Shown: positions 29,776 to 38,072, numbered from the stretch's first letter. The stretch: 64,000 bases of DNA from Frigididesulfovibrio sp031553235 (GCA_031553235.1 JAVBLS010000006.1:1-64000); one strand, 5' to 3'. Numbers and translations are program-made. The notes: generated by a model not told the origin, from the letters alone.

Positions 29776-30312
29776 TCACAGATCCAGGAGCGCCGCGAGC
29801 GCCGGCCAGGAAGCCGTATGAGGGGAGGCTTCGTCGATGCCGGCAAAGGGGGGGTGAAGCTTGTGCGCGGCCAGGGAGTCGCGCAGGGTGCGCAGGAACA
29901 CGCCGGAGCCGGGGGCTTCGCGCTGGGCGGGCAGGCGGTCGAGAAGGGAGAGTTCACCGCCGGAGTAGCCGGAGCAGGAACGCCGCACTCCGCAGGACGG
30001 GCTGCCGTCGATGCCGAGAACGCCGAGTACGGGCAGGCCGCAGGCGGTGTAGTCCTCAAGTTCTTCAAGCAGGGGCGCGAGCAGCCGGGCGCAGTGGGCC
30101 CGGTACATGGGGGTGTCGTACTGTTCGCGGGTCATGCCCCAGCGCAGGCCGCCAAGCAGGCTGTGCTCCGGGCAAGGCAGTTGCAGAACGGGAATGCCGG
30201 CCTCGACCAGCTCTTTGATCAGCGGCAAGGGGCCGGAGGTGGTCGCCAGACCCCGGACCTTGGCCAAGGGGTTGAGCAGGCAGTGGGCGACGAGCAGAAT
30301 ACCGTGGCGCAT
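29776..30312 (-). CDS. DUF523/TudS-like putative desulfidase
   Basis: A 178-residue protein. It keeps three cysteine motifs seen in DUF523 proteins related to the thiouracil desulfidase TudS: AHCLLNPLAKV (Cys11), LPCPEHSLLGG (Cys47) and GIDGSPSCGV (Cys near 107). In TudS such cysteines hold a [4Fe-4S] cluster that removes sulfur from a thiolated base. A similar reaction is a family-based inference; the substrate is unknown. A further cysteine (RRSCSGYSGG) follows. It is the last gene of a minus-strand run after an amino-acid ABC permease, 14 bases away. Confidence 0.75.
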   Translation of the reverse strand: MRHGILLVAHCLLNPLAKVRGLATTSGPLPLIKELVEAGIPVLQLPCPEHSLLGGLRWGMTREQYDTPMYRAHCARLLAPLLEELEDYTACGLPVLGVLGIDGSPSCGVRRSCSGYSGGELSLLDRLPAQREAPGSGVFLRTLRDSLAAHKLHPPFAGIDEASPHTASWPALAALLDL

Positions 30313-30326
30313 AAGAGCCTCCGGGA

Positions 30327-30974
30327 TTAAAACGCGAGGCGTTTTTCGAGTTTCTTGGAAAACAGGGCCACGACCATGACCAGCAGGTAGTAAAGTACGG
30401 CCACGGCCAGGTAGATTTCAAAGGCCCGGTAGGTGCGGGTGTAGATCAACTGGCCGACGCGGGTCAGTTCCATGATCGAGAGCACCGAGACCAACGAGGT
30501 GTCTTTGAGAGTGGCGGAAAAGGAATTGACCAGGGCGGGCACGGAAACGCGCAGGGCCTGGGGCAGGAGCACCAGGCGCAGCGTCTGGCCGGAGCTCAGG
30601 CCCAGGCTGCGGGCCGCGTCTTCCTGTCCTTTGGCCACGGCCAGGAGCGACCCCCGGATAATCTCGGCAATGTAGGCCGCGCCGTTCAGGCCCAGGCCGA
30701 GGATGGCGGCCGGCCAGCGCGGCAGGTTCAGGCCCACGGCGGGCAGGCCGTAGTAAAGCAGAAAAAGCTGGATCAGCAGCGGCGTGCCCCGGAAAAAGGA
30801 AACCCCGCCGCCCAGGGCGGCGCATACGGCCCCGGGCCGGCGGCGCACCGTGCCCACGACGACGCCAAGCACCAGGGCAAACAGGAAAGAGGTCGCGGCC
30901 AGCAGCAGGGTCACTCCCACGCCGGCCGCGATATCCCCGGCGCCGTCCAACAGGATGGACGTCTGGAAGGTCAA
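30327..30974 (-). CDS. Polar amino-acid ABC transporter permease
   Basis: A 215-residue inner-membrane protein of the HisM/GlnP type. It has five hydrophobic segments; the family signature FFRGTPLLIQLFLLYYGLP lies near residue 65; and the ATPase-contact EAA-like loop reads DAARSLGLSSGQTLRLVLLP, then QALRVSVPALVNSF. It follows its binding protein by four bases. No ATPase gene is seen in the operon, so it must use one encoded elsewhere. Confidence 0.94.
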   Translation of the reverse strand: MTFQTSILLDGAGDIAAGVGVTLLLAATSFLFALVLGVVVGTVRRRPGAVCAALGGGVSFFRGTPLLIQLFLLYYGLPAVGLNLPRWPAAILGLGLNGAAYIAEIIRGSLLAVAKGQEDAARSLGLSSGQTLRLVLLPQALRVSVPALVNSFSATLKDTSLVSVLSIMELTRVGQLIYTRTYRAFEIYLAVAVLYYLLVMVVALFSKKLEKRLAF

Positions 30975-30978
30975 GGGG

Positions 30979-31779
30979 TTACTCCTGGACGCGCAGGTGG
31001 GTTTCTTCCAGCCGCCCCAGGCTGCCGTCCTTGCGCAGGTCGGCCAGGGCCGCGTTCAGAATCTCGGTCAAAGCGACGTTGTCCTTGCGCAAGACCATGA
31101 CCACTTCTGCGGAATCTCCCAGGGGGCCGACAACGTGAAAGACTCCCGTGGCTTTTTGCATCTGGACCACGGCATAGGCCTGGCCCACGACCAGGGCGTC
31201 GATGCGCTTGTTGGCCAGATCCAGAAAGGCTTCGGGGTTGTAATTGTAGCGCCTGATGTCGCCGATGCCGGGCAGGGCGTCCAGGGCCAGCTCGGCCGAG
31301 GAGCCGAGCTGCACGCCTACGGTTTTACCGCGCAGGTCGGCGGCCGAGGCCACGCCGGTCTCTCCCTTGCGCACCACGATCACGTCGGACAGGTTGTAGT
31401 AGACATCGCTCATGGAAACGTTTTGCCCGCGCGTTTCGGACTTGGACATGCACGAAATGATCACGTCGAAGTCGCCCTTGTTCAGGCCGGCGATGAGCCC
31501 GGGCCATTCGACATCATGCAGTTCCACGGGCACGCCCAGGCGCTCGCCCAGGGCCTTGGCCAGATCGATGTCGAAGCCTTCAAACTCTCCGGTCTTCTCG
31601 TTGCGCGACTCAAAGGGCGGATAGGCGGCGCAAAAGGCCACGCGCAGCTTCTTGACCGGAAGAAGATCCGCAACTGTGGTCGCTGCCTGAACGGTGCGAC
31701 CGGCAAAAAAGACGAGGGGCAGGGCCAGACACACAGCCCAGAGAAGCAGAGTGGGCAGAAATTTGCTGCGTTGCGGCAT
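30979..31779 (-). CDS. Amino-acid ABC transporter substrate-binding protein
   Basis: A 266-residue periplasmic protein. The ATG at 31779 has CAGGAG upstream. The signal peptide runs to about residue 33 (FLPTLLLWAVCLALPLVFFA, then VQA). SBP_bac_3 features are KKLRVAFCAAYPPFESRN, GEFEGFDIDLAKALGERLGV, DFDVIISCMSKSETR, then LRGKTVGVQLGSSAEL. It delivers a polar amino acid or similar ligand to the permease downstream. The ligand is not predictable. Confidence 0.94.
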   Translation of the reverse strand: MPQRSKFLPTLLLWAVCLALPLVFFAGRTVQAATTVADLLPVKKLRVAFCAAYPPFESRNEKTGEFEGFDIDLAKALGERLGVPVELHDVEWPGLIAGLNKGDFDVIISCMSKSETRGQNVSMSDVYYNLSDVIVVRKGETGVASAADLRGKTVGVQLGSSAELALDALPGIGDIRRYNYNPEAFLDLANKRIDALVVGQAYAVVQMQKATGVFHVVGPLGDSAEVVMVLRKDNVALTEILNAALADLRKDGSLGRLEETHLRVQE

Positions 31780-32138
31780 GATGCACTCCTGTAAAGGTTG
31801 TGAATCTGCCGGCATACAAAAGGGGAGACACGGGAAGCACCTGGCCACAAACCGCCGTGTGGCGGGAGGGAAAAAATCGGTCAGGCCGTCCGAAACACCC
31901 GGGAAAACCCGGTGCGGGGGAAGGCCTGCACAGAACACAACCAGACCGCGATGCCTCGCGGTCCTGTCGGTTCACTCAGATGCGGGATGCCGTGCGCATC
32001 GCCTTCTCCTTGCCGGTGGTTACGTCCGGAAAATTTGGACCGGGGTTGTCTAGCATCGACGGGTCGCGAATACAATTACAAAACGAGAAAGGGAACCCCA
32101 GAGGGTTCCCTTTCTCTCGTAAAGCGCAAACACCGGCG
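31780..32138. other. Leader region of the amino-acid ABC operon and terminator of the Sel1 gene
   Basis: No gene is seen. The minus-strand leader has a small stable hairpin (CACCGGG..CCCGGGTG, 31896-31914). The right end contains the terminator described separately. Confidence 0.5.
32083..32121 (-). terminator. Terminator of the Sel1-repeat gene
   Basis: On the minus strand ACGAGAGAAAGGGAACCC pairs with GGGTTCCCTTTCTCGT (one bulge) over a TCTG loop, followed by TTTTGT. Confidence 0.9.
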
Positions 32139-32801
32139 TTATTTCATCTGTTCCAGGCGCTGCTTGGCCTCGGGGAAGCCGGCGTCAGCCGCTTTCTGCA
32201 CCCAGGCGCGGGCCTGCTTGACGTCTTTCTTCACGCCCCGGCCTTCGTAGTAGGCCTGGCCCAGGGCCATCATGGCCTGGGGATGCCCTTTGTCGGCGGC
32301 GGCACGGAAATTCTTTATGGCCCCGGCTTCATCCTTGGGACCGCCCTGGCCGGTCATCATCAGCATGCCAAGGCCGAGCTGGGCTTCGGGGTGGCCTTCT
32401 TTGGCGCCCTTGGTCCAGAGATCGCGGGACTTTTTGAAGTCCTTCTCGCCCAGAACACCGGAATAATACAGCAGGCCGAGGCTGAACAGGGCGTCGGGCA
32501 TGCCGGCGTCGGACGCGACTTTCCAGTATTTCTCGGCAGATTTGAAGTCCTGCTTGCCGCCGTCGGGGCTCACCGCCACCAGACCCATAAGAAAGGAGGC
32601 CCGGGGCTCTTTCTTGTCCGCCATGCCCTGAACCAGGCTTTTCACTTTGGCATAATCCTTGGCCTTGTAAGCGTCGGCTGCCTGTTGCAGGGTGGCGCGT
32701 TCGGTGTCGCTCAGGGGAGGAGGAGCGGCGGCAAAAGCAACGGAACTCATAAGCAGGCCGAGCATAAGACAAAGAATCAGGGATTTTCCCATGGTACGCA
32801 T
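32139..32801 (-). CDS. Secreted Sel1-repeat (TPR-like) protein
   Basis: A 220-residue protein. The ATG at 32801 follows GGAG by eight bases and starts a clear Sec signal peptide (SLILCLMLGLLMSSVAFA). The rest consists of about four or five Sel1-type helical repeats: ASFLMGLVAVSPDGGKQDFK, PDALFSLGLLYYSGVLGEKD, PEAQLGLGMLMMTGQGGPKD and PQAMMALGQAYYEGRGVKKD. Such solenoids mediate protein-protein contacts; the partner is unknown. It is transcribed alone, divergent from the gene at 33040, and has its own terminator. Confidence 0.9.
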   Translation of the reverse strand: MRTMGKSLILCLMLGLLMSSVAFAAAPPPLSDTERATLQQAADAYKAKDYAKVKSLVQGMADKKEPRASFLMGLVAVSPDGGKQDFKSAEKYWKVASDAGMPDALFSLGLLYYSGVLGEKDFKKSRDLWTKGAKEGHPEAQLGLGMLMMTGQGGPKDEAGAIKNFRAAADKGHPQAMMALGQAYYEGRGVKKDVKQARAWVQKAADAGFPEAKQRLEQMK

Positions 32802-33039
32802 GAACGTGACTCCTTCGGAGCAAGGTTTGCGCCGGCCCCGCACCGGGGGCAACGGCTCCCTGTTCTTACAGCCGGGCTCTGCTTTTGGCAACAGTTTTCC
32901 GGGCCCGGACGGCCTTTTCCCGCCTGAACCGGCAAATGATCAACTTACGGCGACACAAAGCGAAAATGACGATTCTGCCTCTTGCCGGCATTGTCGACTC
33001 AATATATCATCCAGCAAATAATTTATAAGACCGTATAGA

Positions 33040-33686
33040 GTGCAGCGCACTTTATTTACATGTCATATCCAGGCGGCCGACTACGCCCCGGACGCCCGCT
33101 TTCAGGAAGAGCGTTGCCGCAGGCGCTTTCAGGAATATTACCCCGACGGCCCGCCCGTGCTTGATTTTTTCTTCACCGAAGCTCCCGGCCAGCTGTTGCG
33201 GCTTTCGACAATCCAGCGTAAAATCGGTGGACCGATGGCCGACAGTTGCGGCGGGCTCATGCTGGCCGTTCTGGCCGAGCCGGGCTTGCGCCGGCGCACC
33301 GGGAAGAAGACATTCCGGCCGTCAAGGCGGCCCATTCCAAGGTATACGTCGCCCTGCGTTATCAGAATCGCTGCCGCGCCGTTCTGGAAAAGCGCATCCC
33401 CCTGCGCGATGCGAACGTGGAACTGGCCGACGTCTGGACGCTGCTGGACAATTTTCGCCTGGGCCTGCGGGGTGAGGACGACCTGCTTCGGCACGACGGC
33501 CCCCTATGCCGGCTGCCGCACCTGCCCGTGGAAGCCCAAGGCTTTGGACACATGTGCGTGATCGGCTCGCGCGCTCGTCTTTTCCAAGGGCTGGGCACGG
33601 TGTTGAGCGTTGCGGGCAACAGTGTGATTCCTTGCGGCAAGGGCATGCCTTACGGCTACGACCGCCTGCCCGCCGCCCGGCAGTGA
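33040..33686 (+). pseudogene. Unrecognised gene interrupted by a single frameshift
   Basis: Reading from GTG 33040, a GC-third-position, clearly coding frame runs to about 33301 (ending LAVLAEPGLRRRTG). From there it continues convincingly one frame back as EEDIPAVKAAHSKVYVALRY to TGA 33686 (ending KGMPYGYDRLPAARQ). One missing base near 33301-33303 would join the halves into a protein of about 215 residues. Both parts have chromosome-like codon use, so the break is recent or a sequencing error. I do not recognise the family. Short conserved-looking segments are DFFFTEAPGQLLRLSTIQRK and IGSRARLFQGLGTVLSVAGN. It ends 66 bases before the phenylacetate-CoA ligase gene on the same strand. Confidence 0.65.
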
Positions 33687-33752
33687 TGCCGGGGCAAAGA
33701 CCTTTTGAGCCGTTGCCCAGCCTTACGAACACAGCATAAAGCGGGAAACATC

Positions 33753-35054
33753 ATGGAATTTTTTTCTCCGGCCGAGACCGCAAGCCGCGACGCCCTGGCC
33801 GCCATGCAGGCCGTGCGCCTGAAGAATACCGTTGAGCAGGCGGCCAGGTCCCCCCACTACCGCAAGGTTTTTGCCGAAGCCCAGGTCCATGCGGGCGATT
33901 TGCGCAACGCCGGCGACATTACCAAGCTTCCCTTCACCGGCAAGGACGAACTGCGCCGCGCCTACCCCCTTGGTCTGGTTTCCGTCGACCGGTCGGAACT
34001 GGTGCGCCTGCATGCCTCTTCCGGCACCACGGGTGCGCCCGTGGTGGTCTGCCACACCCAGGACGATATCGACACCTGGGCCGATCTCATGGCCCGCTGC
34101 ATGCACATGGTCGGCATCCGCAACTCCGACGTATTCCAAAATATCGCCGGCTACGGCCTGTTCACCGGCGGTCTGGGCATCCACTACGGGGCCGAGCGCC
34201 TGGGCTGCCTGACCATTCCGGCCGGCACCGGCAACACCCGCCGACAGCTCAAGCTGATCCGCGACATGAACGTCACGGCCATCCACATCATTCCTTCCTA
34301 CGCCCTCTATCTGGCCAATTCCATGATGAACGACGGCGTGGACCCGCAGTCCCTGCCGGTGCGCATCGCCCTGGTCGGCGCCGAGCCGCACACCGAAGAA
34401 GTGCGCCGGCGCATCGAATATCTGCTGGCGGTCAAGGCTTACAACTCCTACGGCCTCTCCGAGATGAACGGCCCGGGCGTGGCCTTCGAGTGTTTGGCCC
34501 AGAACGGCATGCACGTTTGGGAAGACGCCTACATCGCCGAGATCGTCGACCCGGCCGCCGGCACCCCCGTGGCCGACGGCGAAGTGGGCGAACTGGTCAT
34601 GACCACCCTGACCCGCCGGGGCATGCCCATTCTGCGCTATCGCACCCGCGACCTGACCCGCTTCCTGCCCGGCGAGTGCCCCTGCGGCCGCAAGCACCGG
34701 CGTATCGACCGCATTCTCGGCCGGGTGGACGACATGTTCATCATCAAGGGCTGCAACATCTACCCCATGCAGATCGAGCAAATCCTCATGGGTTTCCCCG
34801 AAGTGGGCGAAAACTATATGATCATCCTGGAACAGGTCGAAAGCATGGACCAGATCCGCGTCCAGGTGGAAATCCGCAACGAATACTTTGTCGAAGACAT
34901 GCGCGCCCTCACCGCCCTGCAGAAACGCATTGCCCAGCGCCTGCGCGACGAAATTCTGGTCACCCCGAAAATCGACATGGTCCAGGCCAATTCCCTGCCT
35001 GTGTCCGAGGGCAAGGCGAAGCGGGTTGACGACCGCCGCCCCTTAGTACCTTAG
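33753..35054 (+). CDS. paaK: Phenylacetate-CoA ligase
   Basis: A 433-residue acyl-adenylate-forming enzyme that activates an aryl acid with ATP and CoA. The AMP-binding motif is LHASSGTTGAPVVV, with NSYGLSEMNGPGV (A5-like) and LTRFLPGECPCGRKHRRIDR, then DDMFIIKGCNIYPMQIEQIL in the C-terminal lid. The length equals that of bacterial PaaK-2-type enzymes. In sulfate reducers such ligases often occur with indolepyruvate oxidoreductases, but none is visible here. The start at 33753 begins MEFFSPAETASRD, as the family does. Confidence 0.93.
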   Translation: MEFFSPAETASRDALAAMQAVRLKNTVEQAARSPHYRKVFAEAQVHAGDLRNAGDITKLPFTGKDELRRAYPLGLVSVDRSELVRLHASSGTTGAPVVVCHTQDDIDTWADLMARCMHMVGIRNSDVFQNIAGYGLFTGGLGIHYGAERLGCLTIPAGTGNTRRQLKLIRDMNVTAIHIIPSYALYLANSMMNDGVDPQSLPVRIALVGAEPHTEEVRRRIEYLLAVKAYNSYGLSEMNGPGVAFECLAQNGMHVWEDAYIAEIVDPAAGTPVADGEVGELVMTTLTRRGMPILRYRTRDLTRFLPGECPCGRKHRRIDRILGRVDDMFIIKGCNIYPMQIEQILMGFPEVGENYMIILEQVESMDQIRVQVEIRNEYFVEDMRALTALQKRIAQRLRDEILVTPKIDMVQANSLPVSEGKAKRVDDRRPLVP

Positions 35055-35069
35055 GTTGCCGAAGCATTT

Positions 35070-35185
35070 GGGTCTTTTTGCCCTCCGCCGGCGTCAAACG
35101 GCTTTTTCCCTCGGGTCGAGCACCGCAAGAAGTACACTCCCCTCGTGAAAAAGCCGTTTTCCTTGTCGGAGAATAAAAATCCTCC
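35070..35185 (+). repeat. Dispersed structured intergenic repeat, copy A (upstream of rlmN)
   Basis: The block starts GGTCTTTTTGCCCT and ends AAAAATCCTCC. Inside, AAACGGCTTTTTC (35096-35108) pairs perfectly with GAAAAAGCCGTTT (35147-35159). The loop contains GTCGAGCACCG and ACACTCC. A second copy in the mod locus shares all these blocks; see the finding on paired base changes. It lies between the paaK stop and the rlmN start, in the same sense as both. Confidence 0.8.
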
Positions 35186-35244
35186 GAATGTCCCGGCAAC
35201 TGAAAAGCAAAATCCTCTTTTTACCCCCCGCAAGCAGCAACCCC

Positions 35245-36384
35245 ATGCCTATGATTTCTCTGACCAATCTGACCCGTGACGAACTGACCCGATTTGTTGT
35301 TGAAGACCTGGGCGAGCCGGCCTTTCGGGCTCGCCAGTTGTGGCAATGGCTCTGGCGCAAGGGCGCTGTTTCTTTCGGGGAAATGACCGACCTATCCAAG
35401 GCCTGCCGGGCCAAGCTGGCCGAAACAACGCGCATCGAGCGGCCGCGCCTGGCCGCCGAGCAGAAAAGCGCCGACGGTACGGTCAAGCTGCTTTTGGAAC
35501 TGGATGACGGCCAATGCGTGGAAACCGTGCTTATTCCCTCGCATTCGCGCGAGGGCAAGCCGCGCTGGAGCCAGTGCCTGTCCACCCAGGTGGGCTGCGC
35601 CATGGGCTGCACCTTTTGCAGCACCGGCAGCATGGGTTTTGTGCGCAACATGAGTATGGCGGAAATTCTCGGCCAGGTGCTTGTCGGCCGGGCTTATTTG
35701 CGGGAAGACCCGGATGAACCGGTGATCCGCAACCTGGTCTTCATGGGCATGGGCGAGCCCCTGCTCAATTTCCGCGAGCTGATGCGCGTTCTGGAAACCC
35801 TGAACAGCGAACCCGGCCTGTCCTTCTCGCCCCGGCGCATCACCGTATCCACCTGCGGCATTGAAAAGGGCCTGCTCGAACTGGGCCAAAGCGGCCTGGC
35901 CTACCTGGCCGTTTCGCTGCACGCCCCCACCCAGGGACTGCGCCAAACGATCATGCCCGGCGCGGCCCGGCTGCCCCTGGAGCGTCTGCTTGACCTGCTC
36001 AGGCGCTATCCCCTGAAGGCCCGCGAGCGCCTGACCTTTGAATACCTGCTTCTCGGCGGGGTCAACGACGGACCGCCCCAGGCCCGCGACCTGGCCCGAA
36101 TCATGGCCCACATCAAGGGTAAATTGAACATCATTCTGTACAACCCTGCCGAGGGCGCGCCCTACAAGGCGCCCACGCCCGAAGCCGTGGAGGCTTTTCT
36201 GGAAATCTTACGCAAGAAGCACATCACCGCCACCTTGCGCCAGAGCAAAGGCGCGGACATCAAGGCCGCCTGCGGCCAGTTGCGGGCGGAAAAGGCCGAT
36301 GCGGTGCGGTGCAAACCAGCCGACCTCGGGATTGATGAAAATGACGCTACTGAAGCGGTGGCCTGTGCACAGCGTACTTTTTAA
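35245..36384 (+). CDS. rlmN: Dual-specificity 23S rRNA/tRNA adenine C2-methyltransferase RlmN
   Basis: A 379-residue radical-SAM enzyme methylating A2503 of 23S rRNA and A37 of tRNA. The cluster motif is GCAMGCTFCSTG (CxxxCxxC). FMGMGEPLLNF, RRITVSTCGIEKG and LAVSLHAPTQGLRQTIMP are family blocks; the resolving cysteines are in STCGIE and the late AACGQLRAE. The N-terminal accessory domain has FRARQLWQWLWRKGAVSFGE. A C-terminal tail of about 30 residues follows the last block. I chose ATG 35245; ATG 35251 is also possible. Confidence 0.96.
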   Translation: MPMISLTNLTRDELTRFVVEDLGEPAFRARQLWQWLWRKGAVSFGEMTDLSKACRAKLAETTRIERPRLAAEQKSADGTVKLLLELDDGQCVETVLIPSHSREGKPRWSQCLSTQVGCAMGCTFCSTGSMGFVRNMSMAEILGQVLVGRAYLREDPDEPVIRNLVFMGMGEPLLNFRELMRVLETLNSEPGLSFSPRRITVSTCGIEKGLLELGQSGLAYLAVSLHAPTQGLRQTIMPGAARLPLERLLDLLRRYPLKARERLTFEYLLLGGVNDGPPQARDLARIMAHIKGKLNIILYNPAEGAPYKAPTPEAVEAFLEILRKKHITATLRQSKGADIKAACGQLRAEKADAVRCKPADLGIDENDATEAVACAQRTF

Positions 36385-36404
36385 GCGCTTGTAATCCCGC
36401 CGCC

Positions 36405-37061
36405 TCAACCGCCCAAATCCAGGCAGCTCGCCACCCGCCCCTCTTCCACATAGACCACCCGGTGGGCCAGGACCCTAATCTCCGCTTCGTCGTGGCTCAC
36501 GTAGAGCACCGGCACGCGAAACTGCTCGTTGACCCTCCGGAAAAACGGCAGGATCTCGGCTTTGCGGGCCGCGTCCAGCGAGGCCAGGGGCTCGTCCATG
36601 ATCAACAGGGCCGGGCTGCGCAACAGCGCCCGCCCCAGGGCTACACGCTGCCCCTCGCCCCCCGAAAGCCCCTCGGGCCGGCGTTTGAGCAGATGCCCCA
36701 CGCCCAGCAGTTCCACCACCCCGTTAAAATCGATGAACCGTTCCCCCACAGGCACCAGACGCATGCCGTAGAGCAGGTTGTCGCGCACGCAAAGGTGCGG
36801 AAACAGCCGACCGTCCTGGAAGACATAGCCGACCCGCCTCTTCTCCGGCGGCAAATCCAGGCCGGTGCCGCTGTCGAAAAAGCAATGCCCGTTGACCACA
36901 ATCCGCCCCGAATCGGGGCGGATCAAACCGGCGACCATGTTGGCCACAGTGGTTTTGCCGGCGCCGGAAGGGCCGAACAAGGCGGTCACGCCCCCGGGAG
37001 CCCCCTGAAAATCCACGTCCAGAAGGAAGGCGCCCTGTTTCCGGCAAATACGAATTTCCAT
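36405..37061 (-). CDS. modC: Molybdate ABC transporter ATP-binding protein, short form
   Basis: A 218-residue ABC ATPase starting at ATG 37061 after GGTGAGAG. Walker A is GPSGAGKTTV, the Q-loop VGYVFQDGRLFPHL, the signature LSGGEGQRVALGRALL and Walker B LLIMDEPLASLD. VFQDGRLFPHLxV and the short sequence fit ModC. It lacks the C-terminal MOP/TOBE molybdate-binding domain of Escherichia coli ModC (about 350 residues), so it cannot sense intracellular molybdate by that domain. It follows modB across a mobile-looking repeat. Confidence 0.9.
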   Translation of the reverse strand: MEIRICRKQGAFLLDVDFQGAPGGVTALFGPSGAGKTTVANMVAGLIRPDSGRIVVNGHCFFDSGTGLDLPPEKRRVGYVFQDGRLFPHLCVRDNLLYGMRLVPVGERFIDFNGVVELLGVGHLLKRRPEGLSGGEGQRVALGRALLRSPALLIMDEPLASLDAARKAEILPFFRRVNEQFRVPVLYVSHDEAEIRVLAHRVVYVEEGRVASCLDLGG

Positions 37062-37076
37062 ATTGTCTCTCACCTA

Positions 37077-37193
37077 GAGCAGTTTATGCTTCAAATAGTC
37101 GCTTAACGGCGGGCAAAGCCCGCCTACGCCTATTTGGCGGCAAGGATTTGTCGGCAAATCCTTGCGAGCATTTCAAGTGTGAAATGCTATAGC
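37077..37193. repeat. MITE-like three-hairpin element between modB and modC
   Basis: The two ends are inverted copies of each other: CTAGAGCAGTTTATGCTTC.. at 37075 and the reverse complement of ..GAAATGCTATAG at 37193 match at about 21 of 29 positions. Inside are three hairpins: CGGCGGGC/GCCCGCC (37107-37124), AAGGATTTG/CAAATCCTT (37142-37163) and AGCATTTCA/TGAAATGCT (37168-37189). The modB stop codon lies inside the element. Confidence 0.7.
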
Positions 37194-37922
37194 CTTACGT
37201 TTATGCCGGCCGGCAATGCGCTCCGAAAGCCAGATGGCCGGTATGGCCACAGCGATGGAGATCACACACAGACGCAAAGCGCCGGCTTCGCCGTCCGGAA
37301 CCTGGGTCAGGGTATACAGGGCCAGGGGCAAGGTCTGTGTCCGTCCGGCAATGTTTGAGACAAAGGTGATGGTCGCCCCGAACTCGCCCAGGCTGCGGGC
37401 AAAGGCCAGCACCGCCCCTGCCCCGATGCCCGGCAGGCACAGGGGCAGGGTGATGCCGAAGAATACCCGCACGGGCCCGGCGCCCAAGGTGCGGGCTGCC
37501 GCCTCCAGGCCGGTGTCCACGGCTTCCAGAGAAAGACGCACGGCCCGTAAGGCCAGGGGAAAGGCCATGATCATCGAGGCCAGGACCGCGCCTTTCCAAT
37601 CAAAGGCGAAGCTGACGCCGAAGGTTTCGTGCAGAATGCCGCCGATGATCCCGTTGCGCCCCATGCCCACCAGAAGCAGCCAGCCGATGACCACCGGCGG
37701 CAGCACCAAAGGCAGGTGCAGGATGCCGTCCAACAGCCCCTGGCCGGGAAAACGCGTGCGCGAGAGCAGCCAGGCCGCGCCGATGCTTAGGGGAACGCAG
37801 CAGGCAACAGCCCAGAAGGCCACCTTGAGACTGAGCAGCAAGGCGGCGACTTCAAAGTCCGAAAGGGCGAAAACGGACATGCCGGCATTATCGCTTTGAA
37901 AATGGGTGAAAAACCATATCAT
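37173..37922 (-). CDS. modB: Molybdate ABC transporter permease
   Basis: A 249-residue inner-membrane protein with five or six hydrophobic segments. The ATG at 37922 is preceded by TGGAG. ModB/CysT-type features are HLPLVLPPVVIGWLLLVGMG, then EAAARTLGAGPVRVFFGITL (the ATPase-contact EAA loop) and FARSLGEFGATITFVSN. It forms the channel for molybdate with ModC. The last residues (KAIAFHT) are encoded by the repeat at 37077-37193, so insertion of that element has replaced the original C-terminus. Confidence 0.94.
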   Translation of the reverse strand: MIWFFTHFQSDNAGMSVFALSDFEVAALLLSLKVAFWAVACCVPLSIGAAWLLSRTRFPGQGLLDGILHLPLVLPPVVIGWLLLVGMGRNGIIGGILHETFGVSFAFDWKGAVLASMIMAFPLALRAVRLSLEAVDTGLEAAARTLGAGPVRVFFGITLPLCLPGIGAGAVLAFARSLGEFGATITFVSNIAGRTQTLPLALYTLTQVPDGEAGALRLCVISIAVAIPAIWLSERIAGRHKRKAIAFHT

Positions 37923-37947
37923 TTACTCCAGGGGGTGGCGTCACGAG

Positions 37948-38060
37948 GAGGATTTTTGTTTTCTGACAAGGAAAAAAGGCTTTTATGGAAGGAGTGCACT
38001 CTCTCGGTGCCCGACTGCAATAAAAAGCCTTTTGACGCAGGCAAAGGGCAAAAAGACCTC
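37948..38060 (-). repeat. Dispersed structured intergenic repeat, copy B (between modA and modB)
   Basis: On the minus strand it begins GGTCTTTTTGCCCT and ends AAAAATCCTCC, exactly as copy A at 35070-35185. The internal stem here is AAAAGGCTTTTTA with TAAAAGCCTTTT. The loop keeps GTCGGGCACCG and GCACTCC. It lies in the modA-modB transcript, in the same orientation relative to the downstream gene as copy A. Confidence 0.8.
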
Positions 38061-38072
38061 GCGACGATGCTC

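Noticed and set aside
31780..31980. Riboswitch or T-box in the amino-acid ABC leader
   Set aside because: Only a short CACCGGG/CCCGGGTG hairpin is visible; no conserved riboswitch core is recognised.
37077..37193. Simple terminator between modB and modC
   Set aside because: Three hairpins without T tracts, paired ends and a relative elsewhere fit a repeat element better than a terminator.
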